Assembly (NCBI GenBank): GCA_025360685.1
Contig: JANYBR010000382.1
Span: forward strand, 1 to 14,208
Reading direction: 5' to 3'
From: Pseudomonadota bacterium
GTDB lineage: Bacteria; Pseudomonadota; Alphaproteobacteria; Micropepsales; Micropepsaceae
Length of the DNA: 14,208 nt
Under the pieces are notes generated by a model. It did not search any database and was not told the origin of the DNA. It saw nothing but the letters and a program-made list of their open reading frames with translations. The position numbers and the translations under genes are program-made. Positions 1 to 7,158 of this stretch are shown here, piece after piece (positions within the stretch are counted from its first letter, which is position 1; every line of letters begins with the position of its first letter).

Positions 1-1
1 C

Positions 2-2128
2 AAGGAAAGTTTCGACTGGGGCGGCAGAACTTTGACGCTGGAAACCGGCAAAGTCGCGCGGCAAGCCGATGGCGCCGTGATGGCGACGTATGGCGAGACC
101 GTGGTGCTGGCGACGGTCGTCGGCGCGGAGTCGCCTCGCGAGGGTGTGGATTTCTTCCCGCTCACCGTGAACTACCAGGAGCGCTACTATGCGGCCGGCA
201 AGATTCCGGGTGGCTATTTCAAGCGCGAGCGTGCGCCGACGGAACGCGAGACATTGATCTCGCGCCTGATCGACCGTCCGATCCGCCCGCTGTTCGCCGA
301 AGGCTATCGCAACGAGACGTTGGTGGTGGTGCAGGTGCTCAGCCATGACATGGAAAACGACCCCGATGTCGTCGGCCTCGTCGCGGCATCCGCTGCGCTG
401 ACCATCTCCGGCATTCCGTTCATGGGTCCGATCGGCGCGGCGCGTGTCGGCTACATCGACGGCGCGTACAAGCTCAATCCGCCGATCGATGACATGGTCA
501 ATTCCAAGCTTGATCTGGTCGTTGCCGGCACGGCCGACGCCGTACTGATGGTGGAATCCGAAGCACAGGAACTGTCGGAAAAGATCATGCTCGACGCTGT
601 GATGTTCGGTCACCGCGAGATGCAGCACGCCATCAACGCGATCATCAAGCTGGCGGAGAAGGCGGCGAAGGAACCGCGGCCGCTTCCTGAGGTCGGCACG
701 CATGTGCTGGCCATGGAGATCGAGAAGGTTGCGGGCATAAATCTCACCGGAGCGTTCCAGATTCCGATCAAGTTCCAACGCCGCGATCGGATCGCCGAAA
801 TCAGGAAAAAGACGGCCGAGTATTTCGTCGGCGAAGGTGACGGCAAGGTCTCGGCAAAGGAGTTCGGAAACCTGTTCCACGACCTCGAAGCCAAGATCAT
901 GCGCAACGCGGTGCTCGATACCAAGACGCGCATCGACGGGCGCAACTTGACTACGGTTCGTCCCATCCTCGCGGAAGTAGGCATCCTGCCCCGAACGCAC
1001 GGCTCGGCGCTGTTCACGCGCGGCGAGACTCAGGCGCTCGTGGTGTGCACTCTCGGAACAGCGGAAGACGAGCAGTTCGTCGACAGCCTTGAAGGTACCG
1101 GCAAGCAGACGTTCATGCTGCACTACAACTTCCCGCCCTATTCCGTAGGCGAGACGGGCCGCATGGGCGCACCCAGCCGGCGCGACATCGGTCACGGCAA
1201 GCTTGCCTGGCGCGCGATCCATCCGATGCTGCCAAACAAGGAAGAATTCCCCTACACATTGCGTGTTGTGTCCGAGATTACCGAGTCGAACGGATCGTCC
1301 TCGATGGCCACGGTGTGCGGCACCTCGTTGGCGCTGATGGACGCCGGTGTTCCGATCAAGAAACCGACCGCGGGCATTGCGATGGGCCTCATCCTGGAGG
1401 GCGAGCGTTTCGCCGTCCTGTCGGACATTCTCGGTGACGAAGATCATCTCGGCGACATGGACTTCAAGGTGGCCGGAACCGAGGACGGCGTCACCTCGCT
1501 ACAGATGGATATCAAGATCGCCGGCATCACCGAAGAGATCATGCGCGTCGCGCTTGATCAGGCAAAGGCCGGACGCATTCACATCCTGGGCGAAATGAAC
1601 AAGGCGCTCACCGGCGCCCGTGCGGAGCTTGGCGAGCACGCGCCGCGCATCGAGCAGATCAAGATCCCGACCGACAAGATACGCGAAGTGATCGGCTCGG
1701 GTGGCAAGGTGATCCGCGAGATCGTCGAAAAGACCGGCGCCAAGATCAACATCGAAGATGACGGCACGGTGAAGATCGCCTCCGCCGACGGCGAGTCGAT
1801 CAAGGCTGCGCTGAAATGGATTCGCGGCATAGTGGCCGAGCCGGAAGTCGGCGAGATCTATGACGGTAAAATCGTCAAAGTGATGGATTTTGGCGCCTTC
1901 GTGAATTTCTTCGGACCGAAGGACGGACTCGTACACGTTTCGGAACTGGCGCAGCAACGCGTCAACAAACCGAGCGACGTGGTCAAGGAAGGCCAGGCTG
2001 TGAAAGTGAAGCTTCTGGGCTTCGATGATCGCGGCAAGGTGCGCCTGTCGATGAAACAGGTCGACCAAGCCACCGGCGAAGACCTGTCGAGGAAACCGAA
2101 GGTCGAAGCACCGCCAGCGGCGCAGTAA
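2..2128 (+). CDS. pnp: Polynucleotide phosphorylase (PNPase), 5'-truncated by window edge
   Basis: PNPase degrades RNA 3' to 5' by phosphorolysis and is a core part of cytoplasmic mRNA turnover, often in the degradosome. The reading frame is open from base 2 (KESFDWGGRTLTLETG), which matches the family's N-terminus, so the true start lies about 8-10 codons upstream; the TTG at 32 is internal. Counting from the codon at base 2, 708 residues are visible. They comprise RNase PH domain 1 (about 15-145, with FFPLTVNYQERYYAAGKIPG), a helical linker (about 245-320), and RNase PH domain 2 (about 322-500), which carries D481, D487 and K489 in the GDEDHLGDMDFK motif, equivalent to the E. coli metal/catalytic residues. 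A KH domain (GSGG at 565-568) and an S1 domain (about 616-690) follow. Nothing essential is missing in the visible part. rpsO is the usual upstream neighbour but is not visible. A palindromic repeat and a weak terminator follow the stop. Confidence 0.98.
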   Translation, partial: KESFDWGGRTLTLETGKVARQADGAVMATYGETVVLATVVGAESPREGVDFFPLTVNYQERYYAAGKIPGGYFKRERAPTERETLISRLIDRPIRPLFAEGYRNETLVVVQVLSHDMENDPDVVGLVAASAALTISGIPFMGPIGAARVGYIDGAYKLNPPIDDMVNSKLDLVVAGTADAVLMVESEAQELSEKIMLDAVMFGHREMQHAINAIIKLAEKAAKEPRPLPEVGTHVLAMEIEKVAGINLTGAFQIPIKFQRRDRIAEIRKKTAEYFVGEGDGKVSAKEFGNLFHDLEAKIMRNAVLDTKTRIDGRNLTTVRPILAEVGILPRTHGSALFTRGETQALVVCTLGTAEDEQFVDSLEGTGKQTFMLHYNFPPYSVGETGRMGAPSRRDIGHGKLAWRAIHPMLPNKEEFPYTLRVVSEITESNGSSSMATVCGTSLALMDAGVPIKKPTAGIAMGLILEGERFAVLSDILGDEDHLGDMDFKVAGTEDGVTSLQMDIKIAGITEEIMRVALDQAKAGRIHILGEMNKALTGARAELGEHAPRIEQIKIPTDKIREVIGSGGKVIREIVEKTGAKINIEDDGTVKIASADGESIKAALKWIRGIVAEPEVGEIYDGKIVKVMDFGAFVNFFGPKDGLVHVSELAQQRVNKPSDVVKEGQAVKVKLLGFDDRGKVRLSMKQVDQATGEDLSRKPKVEAPPAAQ

Positions 2129-2142
2129 GCTTTGCCGTCCAT

Positions 2143-2222
2143 CCTTCGACGGTCCGCCGCGCGCCAGCGCGCGGACCAGGATGAGGAATCAACATTGGTC
2201 CTCACCCTGAGCTTGTCGAAGG
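2143..2222. repeat. Three-stem palindromic intergenic repeat downstream of pnp
   Basis: The outer stem CCTTCGAC (2143-2150) pairs perfectly with GTCGAAGG (2215-2222). It encloses two further hairpins. One is GGTCCGC (2151-2157) with GCGGACC (2171-2177), extended inward by GCGC pairs. The other is AGGATGAGGA (2178-2187) with TCCTCACCCT (2199-2208), which has one G-T pair. The folded form is a three-way junction. Sequences beginning CCTTCGAC and containing CTCACCCTGAGCTTGTCGAAGG are widespread intergenic repeats in alphaproteobacteria (recalled, not searched). It lies 15 bp after the pnp stop and could stabilise or terminate the pnp transcript. Confidence 0.75.
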
Positions 2223-2257
2223 GCGAGGGCCAACTCGATCCATGACGGGCCGCTTGC

Positions 2258-2283
2258 GCCGAACGCCATCGGCTTTTGTTTTG
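2258..2283 (+). terminator. Weak intrinsic terminator candidate after pnp
   Basis: A short stem GCCGA (2258-2262) / TCGGC (2269-2273) with a 6-nt loop is followed at once by TTTTGTTTTG. The position, 130 bp after the pnp stop and downstream of the palindromic repeat, suits transcription termination. The 5-bp stem is short, so it may work only together with the repeat upstream. Confidence 0.45.
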
Positions 2284-2464
2284 TGCAATTGATCAAATTA
2301 TGCGCGCTTGCTGTCACGCTTTTGGGCAGCGCGACTGCGTGACCGCGACACAAAAGCGACACGGCGTACTCAACCGTGCGGATTGATGGTTAATCGGTGT
2401 TCGCCATTCTTGTGCGCCGCACAGGCCGCCGCTAGCGTTGCGCCAGTCGATGGGAGCACGCCGC
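2284..2464. other. Intergenic leader before the small membrane protein
   Basis: The pnp-to-next-gene gap is 336 bp. Its first part holds the repeat and terminator annotated separately. This second part shows an AT-rich patch around TTGATCAA (2289-2296), which could belong to a promoter, but I find no convincing -35/-10 pair. There is one isolated TTAA near 2390. No ORF with a credible ribosome binding site is visible here. Confidence 0.4.
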
Positions 2465-2770
2465 ATGTTTGTGGTTCTGCGGTTGATCAGTCTGATATTG
2501 GTGGTTTCGGCGCTCATGCTGCTGGGCGCCGACGCAGTGTCGTCGCTCGAGAATGGTGGAAAAATCATCGTGCGTTCGCTCGACCAGGTCTGGGCAATGT
2601 TCGACAAGCCCGGCGTCGATGCCTTCCACGCTTGGCTGGCGCGTCATCTGCCCGCTCTGCTGGCGCACGGGATCGACGCGATCTTCACCCTGCCCGGTTG
2701 GGCGGCAACCGGCGTTCCCGGGATCGTGCTTGCATTCCTGTTCGGCCGCCGCACGGTGGATGCGGCTTAA
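2465..2770 (+). CDS. Small two-helix membrane protein, function unknown
   Basis: This 101-residue protein has a hydrophobic N-terminal segment at about residues 3-22 (LRLISLILVVSALMLLG), a soluble middle (about 24-75, including RSLDQVWAMFDKPGVDAF), and a second hydrophobic segment at about 76-95 followed by GRRTVDAA. The ATG at 2465 is preferred because GGGAG (2452-2456) lies 8 nt upstream; the in-frame ATG at 2450 would put that motif inside the gene. It resembles small uncharacterised alphaproteobacterial proteins with the same helix-soluble-helix plan and a conserved 'Q.W...D....' middle, a resemblance recalled rather than searched. The two helices suggest an inner-membrane hairpin. It stands alone, converging on the adenosyltransferase gene across a palindromic repeat. 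Confidence 0.75.
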   Translation: MFVVLRLISLILVVSALMLLGADAVSSLENGGKIIVRSLDQVWAMFDKPGVDAFHAWLARHLPALLAHGIDAIFTLPGWAATGVPGIVLAFLFGRRTVDAA

Positions 2771-2784
2771 CTCACAACTCGATT

Positions 2785-2886
2785 GTCATGGCCCGCAAGA
2801 GCGGGCCATCCAGTTGGGGACCGTGCGTCATTTCAGCCAAACCGACTCCGGCATCACCTGGACGGCCCGCTTTTGCGGGCCGTGAC
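2785..2886. repeat. 102-bp paired-hairpin repeat between convergent genes (copy A)
   Basis: Two 29-nt arms, 2785-2813 and 2858-2886, are inverted copies of each other at 26 of 29 positions. Each arm is itself a hairpin: GGCCCGC-AAGA-GCGGGCC on the left and GGCCCGC-TTTT-GCGGGCC on the right. A 44-nt centre separates them. It occupies nearly all of the 132 bp between the stop of the small membrane gene (+) and the stop of the adenosyltransferase gene (-), so it may act as a bidirectional terminator or RNA 3'-end stabiliser. The same plan occurs at 12918-13019. Confidence 0.85.
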
Positions 2887-2902
2887 AGTGAGGCCAATGG
2901 GG

Positions 2903-3466
2903 CTACCGATTAGCCCCTGGAACCCACAGCACGTCCTTCGCACCGCCGTCATTGGCCAGGCGGCTTGCGACGAACAGATGATCCGACAGGCGATTGATGT
3001 AGCGGATCGCGGCCGGGCTGACCTTTTCGGTCTGCGCCAATTCGACCATCAGCCGTTCGGCCCTGCGCACGATGGTGCGCGCCAGATGCAGGAACGCCGC
3101 TGCCGGCGTGCCGCCCGGCAGAACGAAGGAATCAAGCGGCTTGAGGGCGGCGTTCATCAGGTCGATCTCGCGCTCCAGTCTCTCCACCTGCGAATCGATG
3201 ACGCGCAGACGCGCTTCGCCGCGACGGCCATCCTCCGGGGTCGAAAGGTCCGCGCCAAGATCGAACAGGTCGTTCTGGATGCGGCCCAGTGTCAGGCTCA
3301 ATTCGCTCTCGGCGTAGAGTCGCGCCAGGCCGATGGCGGTGTTGGCTTCGTCGACCGAGCCATAGGCATGAATGCGCAAATCGCTTTTTGGCCTGCGCGT
3401 GCCGTCGCCAAGCGCAGTTTCGCCCTTGTCGCCGGTTTTCGTGTAGATGCGGTTTAGGGTGACCAT
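2903..3466 (-). CDS. ATP:cob(I)alamin adenosyltransferase, PduO type
   Basis: This enzyme transfers the 5'-deoxyadenosyl group of ATP to cob(I)alamin, giving adenosylcobalamin for B12-dependent mutases and ribonucleotide reductase. The protein has 187 residues, normal for the PduO/MMAB family. Diagnostic motifs are the N-terminal ATP-binding YTKTGDKGET (8-17), AYGSVDEANTAIG (34-46), VLPGGTPAAAFLHLARTIVRRAER (115-138, the family's signature arginine-rich helix) and YINRLSDHLFVASR (156-169). The start is set at the ATG at 3466 because homologous sequence begins at MVTLNRIYTKTGD; the open frame running further upstream is not family-like. No clear Shine-Dalgarno precedes this ATG. No B12 biosynthesis genes or visible cobalamin riboswitch lie nearby, so it may serve salvaged or remotely made cobalamin. 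The family symbols pduO/cobO are both used, so I leave the symbol empty. Confidence 0.95.
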   Translation of the reverse strand: MVTLNRIYTKTGDKGETALGDGTRRPKSDLRIHAYGSVDEANTAIGLARLYAESELSLTLGRIQNDLFDLGADLSTPEDGRRGEARLRVIDSQVERLEREIDLMNAALKPLDSFVLPGGTPAAAFLHLARTIVRRAERLMVELAQTEKVSPAAIRYINRLSDHLFVASRLANDGGAKDVLWVPGANR

Positions 3467-3473
3467 GGCAGTT

Positions 3474-3501
3474 AAGGTACAGTGTGACTTCGTCCGAGCA
3501 A
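3474..3501 (-). promoter_or_regulatory. Candidate promoter for the adenosyltransferase gene
   Basis: Read on the minus strand, TTGCTC (3501-3496), a 16-nt spacer and TACCTT (3479-3474) form a moderate -35/-10 pair. Transcription would begin within a base or two of the ATG at 3466, which agrees with the absence of a ribosome binding site and suggests a leaderless mRNA. It lies back to back with the + strand promoter for the zf-CHCC/polA operon. Confidence 0.35.
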
Positions 3502-3506
3502 AGCGC

Positions 3507-3534
3507 TTGCGGGCGCGAAAGCGCCGGATATGAT
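3507..3534 (+). promoter_or_regulatory. Sigma70-type promoter for the zf-CHCC-polA-lspA operon
   Basis: TTGCGG (3507-3512), a 16-nt spacer and TATGAT (3529-3534) give a good housekeeping promoter. Transcription would start near 3541, leaving a leader of about 24 nt before the ATG at 3565. The spacer contains a small GGCGC-GAAA-GCGCC hairpin (3512-3525). The whole intergenic space is only 98 bp. Confidence 0.55.
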
Positions 3535-3564
3535 CCGCCCCGCTCCCTTCAAAGAAGTCGTGCC

Positions 3565-3741
3565 ATGCCCGTCGAAGTTCCAGAAGTCGTTGAAGTCGAA
3601 GACACACGCGTCTCCTGCGAAGGGGTGGGCGGTGCGCTCGGCCATCCCAAGGTCTATCTCGAAATGGGCGAACAGGACTTTGTGGAATGTCCCTATTGCG
3701 ACCGGCGCTTTGTGCTGAAGGCCGGAGCACAGAAGCATTGA
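3565..3741 (+). CDS. zf-CHCC zinc-finger protein, NDUFS6-like
   Basis: This 58-residue protein has the zf-CHCC arrangement: Cys18, His27 (in GHPKVYLEM), Cys42 and Cys45 (in ECPYCDRRFVL), four ligands for one zinc ion. Mitochondrial complex I subunit NDUFS6 carries the same fold, and short bacterial versions are common in alphaproteobacteria, where a respiratory complex I role is possible but not shown by this sequence. The start at 3565 puts the acidic N-terminus MPVEVPEVVEVEDT first; a purine-rich AAAGAAG lies about 10 nt upstream. The stop codon overlaps the polA start (TTGA), so the two genes are probably translated together. Two longer overlapping frames in this area show no family resemblance. 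Confidence 0.9.
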   Translation: MPVEVPEVVEVEDTRVSCEGVGGALGHPKVYLEMGEQDFVECPYCDRRFVLKAGAQKH

Positions 3742-6635
3742 GCCCGGCCGCCAAAGCGCTGAAGAAGGGCGATCACCTCTATCTGATCGACGGGTCCGGC
3801 TATCTGTTTCGCGCCTATCACGCACTGCCGCCGCTGACCCGAAAATCCGACGGGCTGCCGGTGGGCGCGGTTTCGGGCTACTGCAACATGATGTGGAAGC
3901 TGCTCGAGGACATGAAGGGCGGTGAGAGGCCGACGCACCTGGCGGTGGTGTTCGATGCGGGCGCGATAACCTTCCGCAACAAGCTTTATGACCAGTACAA
4001 GGCGCACCGCCCGCCGGCGCCGGAAGACCTGATCCCACAATTTCCGCTGGTGCGCGACGCGACACGGGCCTTTGGCGTCTCTTGCGTCGAGCAGAAGAAC
4101 TACGAGGCCGACGATCTGATCGCGACCTATGCGCGGCTGGCGCGCGAGGTGGGGGCGCGCACGACCATCGTGTCGTCCGACAAGGACCTGATGCAGCTTG
4201 TCATCGACGGTAAGGTCGAACTGTTCGACACGATGAAGAACAAGCGCATCGGCTCGGCCGAGGTGATGGAAAAATTCGGCGTGCCGCCATCCAAGGTGAT
4301 CGAGGTGCAGGCGCTGGCCGGCGACTCGGCCGACAACGTCCCCGGAGTGCGCGGTATCGGGGTAAAGACCGCAGCGGAACTGATCAATCTGTACGGCGAT
4401 GTCGAAACGGTGCTCAAGCGCGCCGGCGAGATCAAGCAGCCCAAGCGCCGCGAGACCCTGATCGAGAACGCGGACAATGCGCGTATCTCAAAAAAGCTGG
4501 TGACGTTGGACGACCATGCGCCCTTACCGGAAGGCCCGGAGCATTTCGCGGTGCACGAGCCCGAGCCCAAGATCCTGATCTCGTTCCTGAAGGGCATGGA
4601 ATTCAACACCATCACCAAGCGGGTAGCGGCGCATTTCGGCATCGAGGACATCGATGCGATCGAAGCCGCGGTCGAGCCTGCGCCATCAGGCGCAAAACCC
4701 AGGGCCGTACCGCCCAAACCCGCTCCCGCCAAGACCGGCGCGGCGCAGGTCGGTGCGATCGCCGATCGCGGCGCGATTCTGAAGGCAATCGATCACAGCG
4801 CCTATCAGACCGTGACAAGCTTGAAGCAGCTCGATCAATGGATCGCGCGGGCGCGCGACATTGGCCGGGTGTGTGTGGATACCGAAACGACGTCGCTCGA
4901 TGCGATGCAGGCACGGCTGTGCGGGGTATCTCTGGCGGTGATGCCCGGCGAGGCCTGTTACATCCCGGTCGGCCATACCAAGGGCGAGGGTCTGGCCTTC
5001 GGCGGCAGCGGTGACCTCATTCAGTTGAAAGAAGCCGATATGCTGGCACGCCTCAAGCCGCTGCTGGAAGACGACAGTGTCCTGAAGATCGCGCAGAACC
5101 TGAAATATGATTTTTTGATCTTCATGCAGCGCGGCATCCGCGTGGCGCCGTTCGACGACCCGATGCTGATTTCCTACGTGCTGGAGAGCGGGCTGCACGG
5201 CCACGGCATGGACGAGCTGTCGGAGCTGCACCTGCAGCACAAGGCGATCTCGTTCAGCGACGTGGCCGGCAAGGGCAAGGAGAAGATCACGTTCGACCAG
5301 GTCCCGATTGCGGACGCGACGCGCTATTCGGCCGAGGATGCCGACGTTACCTTGCGGCTTTATCTGCTCTTGAAGCCAAAACTTGCACAAGCCGGCAAGG
5401 TCACGGCCTATGAAACACTAGAGCGGTCCCTGGTGCCGGTGCTGGCCGACATGGAGCGCGCCGGAATTAAGATCGATCCCGACCTGCTGCGCAAACTGTC
5501 GAACGATTTCGCACAGGAACAAGCCAAGCTGGAAAAGCAGATTCACAAGCTCGCCGGGGAAGAGTTCAACATCGGCTCGCCCAAGCAGCTCGGCGACATT
5601 CTTTTTGGAAAATTTTCGCTGCCCGGGGGTCGCAAAACCAAGACCGGCGCCTGGTCGACCGATGTCGATGTGCTGGAAGAGGTTGCGGCACAAGGCCACG
5701 ACATCGCCAAGAAGGTGCTTGACTGGCGCGGATTGGCCAAGCTGCGCGGGACCTACACCGATGCCTTGCCCGGCTATATCAATCCCCAGACGGGCAGGGT
5801 GCACACGTCATACGCCATGGCGGCGACATCGACCGGCCGGCTGGCCTCGACCGATCCAAATCTCCAGAACATTCCGGTGCGAACCGATGAAGGCCGCCGC
5901 ATCCGTCAAGCCTTCATTGCGCCCAAGGGCTTTAAGCTGATCAGCGCGGACTACAGCCAGATCGAATTGCGGCTGCTGGCGCATATCGCTGACATTCCTC
6001 AGTTGCGCAAAGCCTTCGCCGACGGTGTCGACATTCATGCACTGACGGCGTCGGAAATTTTCTCCGTGCCCGTCAAGAACATGCCGGCCGAAGTGCGCCG
6101 CAGGGCGAAGGCGATCAATTTCGGTATCGTCTATGGCATCTCGGCGTTCGGGCTGGCCAACCAGCTCGGCATCGCGCGCGGCGAGGCGGACGACTATATC
6201 AAGAAGTATTTTCAGCGCTTTCCCGGAATCCGCGACTATATGGAATCGACCAAGGAATTCGCGCGCGAGCATGGCTATGTCGAAACATTGTTCGGCCGGC
6301 GCGTGCATATCCGCGAGATCAAATCGCCGGTCCCGGGAATGCGCGGCGGTGCCGAGCGCGCCGCGATCAATGCGCCGATCCAGGGCACGGCCGCCGACAT
6401 CATTCGTAGAGCCATGGTGCGCGTGCCTGGTGCGCTGGCGGCCAAGAAGCTCAAGTCGCGCATGCTCTTGCAGGTGCACGACGAACTGATCTTCGAGACG
6501 CCGGACTCCGAAGTCGAGAAGACCGAAACGCTGGTGAAGTCGGTGATGGAAAAGGCCGCCATGCCGGCGGTGCATCTGACCGTGCCGCTGACGGTCGATG
6601 CACGCTCCGCTGCCAACTGGGATGCGGCGCATTAG
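3738..6635 (+). CDS. polA: DNA polymerase I (5'-3' exo, 3'-5' exo, polymerase)
   Basis: Pol I fills gaps and removes RNA primers during lagging-strand synthesis and excision repair. Numbering the TTG at 3738 as residue 1 gives 965 residues with all three activities. The 5'-3' exonuclease (about 10-310) has LYLIDGSGYLFRAYHA, YEADDLIA, SSDKDLMQL and GDSADNVPGVRGIG. A Pro/Ala-rich linker runs to about 345. The 3'-5' proofreading domain (about 360-560) keeps D381 and E383 (VDTET), the NLKYDF motif, and Y530/D534 (YSAEDAD), so it should be active. The polymerase domain has motif A with D738 (SADYSQIEL), the O-helix with R787, K791 and F795 (RRRAKAINFGIVYG), and motif C H914-D915-E916. The TTG start is chosen because GGAG (3724-3727) lies 10 nt upstream, it overlaps the previous stop as TTGA, and no ATG or GTG occurs before the essential LIDGSGYLFRAYH motif. 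A TTG at 3687 is a less likely alternative. Confidence 0.97.
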   Translation: MSPAAKALKKGDHLYLIDGSGYLFRAYHALPPLTRKSDGLPVGAVSGYCNMMWKLLEDMKGGERPTHLAVVFDAGAITFRNKLYDQYKAHRPPAPEDLIPQFPLVRDATRAFGVSCVEQKNYEADDLIATYARLAREVGARTTIVSSDKDLMQLVIDGKVELFDTMKNKRIGSAEVMEKFGVPPSKVIEVQALAGDSADNVPGVRGIGVKTAAELINLYGDVETVLKRAGEIKQPKRRETLIENADNARISKKLVTLDDHAPLPEGPEHFAVHEPEPKILISFLKGMEFNTITKRVAAHFGIEDIDAIEAAVEPAPSGAKPRAVPPKPAPAKTGAAQVGAIADRGAILKAIDHSAYQTVTSLKQLDQWIARARDIGRVCVDTETTSLDAMQARLCGVSLAVMPGEACYIPVGHTKGEGLAFGGSGDLIQLKEADMLARLKPLLEDDSVLKIAQNLKYDFLIFMQRGIRVAPFDDPMLISYVLESGLHGHGMDELSELHLQHKAISFSDVAGKGKEKITFDQVPIADATRYSAEDADVTLRLYLLLKPKLAQAGKVTAYETLERSLVPVLADMERAGIKIDPDLLRKLSNDFAQEQAKLEKQIHKLAGEEFNIGSPKQLGDILFGKFSLPGGRKTKTGAWSTDVDVLEEVAAQGHDIAKKVLDWRGLAKLRGTYTDALPGYINPQTGRVHTSYAMAATSTGRLASTDPNLQNIPVRTDEGRRIRQAFIAPKGFKLISADYSQIELRLLAHIADIPQLRKAFADGVDIHALTASEIFSVPVKNMPAEVRRRAKAINFGIVYGISAFGLANQLGIARGEADDYIKKYFQRFPGIRDYMESTKEFAREHGYVETLFGRRVHIREIKSPVPGMRGGAERAAINAPIQGTAADIIRRAMVRVPGALAAKKLKSRMLLQVHDELIFETPDSEVEKTETLVKSVMEKAAMPAVHLTVPLTVDARSAANWDAAH

Positions 6636-7149
6636 GACCTGGGCGAGCAGAATTTCAGGACTGGACAATCCGCGCACCGCGCGGCTCGTGGCGGCCGCAG
6701 CGATCCTGGTTTCGCTGACGAGCGATTTCGCCATCAAGCGTCTGTTCCTGGCGAAGATGGGCGAGTGGAACTTCCGCACTGTGCTGCCGGGCCTGCTCGA
6801 CACGCATTATGCCTGGAACCGCGGCGTCTCCTTCAGCCTGTTCTGGCAGAACAGCGATCTGGGCAGTGCGGTGCTGGCAGCGGTGCTGATGGGGGTCATC
6901 ATCGCACTGGCAATTTCGGCGTTTCGCACGCCGCGTCCCATTGTAGCGGGCGGCATGGGTCTGATCGTTGGCGGTGCGCTAGGCAATATCGTCGACCGCG
7001 TGGTGCATGGTGCCGTGTTCGATTTCCTCGTCGTCCGGCTCGGTTCCCACCCGCTCTTCGTCTGCAACACCGCCGATCTCTTCATCTCGCTCGGCGTGTT
7101 CTTCCTGGCAGTCGATCTGCTGTTCCTGAGCGGTGCGGAAAGCGGCTAG
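6622..7149 (+). CDS. lspA: Lipoprotein signal peptidase (signal peptidase II)
   Basis: LspA is an inner-membrane aspartyl protease that removes signal peptides from diacylglyceryl-modified prolipoproteins. From the ATG at 6622 it has 175 residues and four hydrophobic segments (about 20-36, 82-101, 107-124 and 153-170). Family motifs are SDFAIKRLFL (34-43), YAWNRGVSFSLF (63-74), GGALGNIVDR (117-126), and the two catalytic aspartates D134 (AVFDFLV) and D152 (CNTADLFISLG). The gene overlaps the 3' end of polA by 14 nt. An ATG at 6598, overlapping by 38 nt, is also possible and would add eight residues; neither has a good ribosome binding site, so translation probably depends on ribosomes finishing polA. 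Its stop is only 9 bp from the stop of the convergent ASCH-like gene, leaving no room for a separate terminator. Confidence 0.95.
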   Translation: MRRIRTWASRISGLDNPRTARLVAAAAILVSLTSDFAIKRLFLAKMGEWNFRTVLPGLLDTHYAWNRGVSFSLFWQNSDLGSAVLAAVLMGVIIALAISAFRTPRPIVAGGMGLIVGGALGNIVDRVVHGAVFDFLVVRLGSHPLFVCNTADLFISLGVFFLAVDLLFLSGAESG

Positions 7150-7158
7150 CTCGAACGC

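Noticed and set aside
2783..3457. 224-codon + strand frame through the repeat and adenosyltransferase
   Set aside because: It is antisense to a well-supported gene and begins inside the hairpin repeat.
3467..3564. Possible cobalamin riboswitch for the adenosyltransferase
   Set aside because: The 98-bp gap is too short for a full B12 riboswitch and shows no B12-box-like sequence that I can see.
3467..3754. 96-codon N-terminal extension of the adenosyltransferase
   Set aside because: It would overlap the zf-CHCC gene and the operon promoter, is Arg-rich, and has no resemblance to the family, which begins near MVTLNRIYTKTGD.
5808..6803. 331-codon open frame on the minus strand
   Set aside because: It lies antisense to polA and lspA, has no family-like sequence, and is explained by codon bias in a GC-rich gene.
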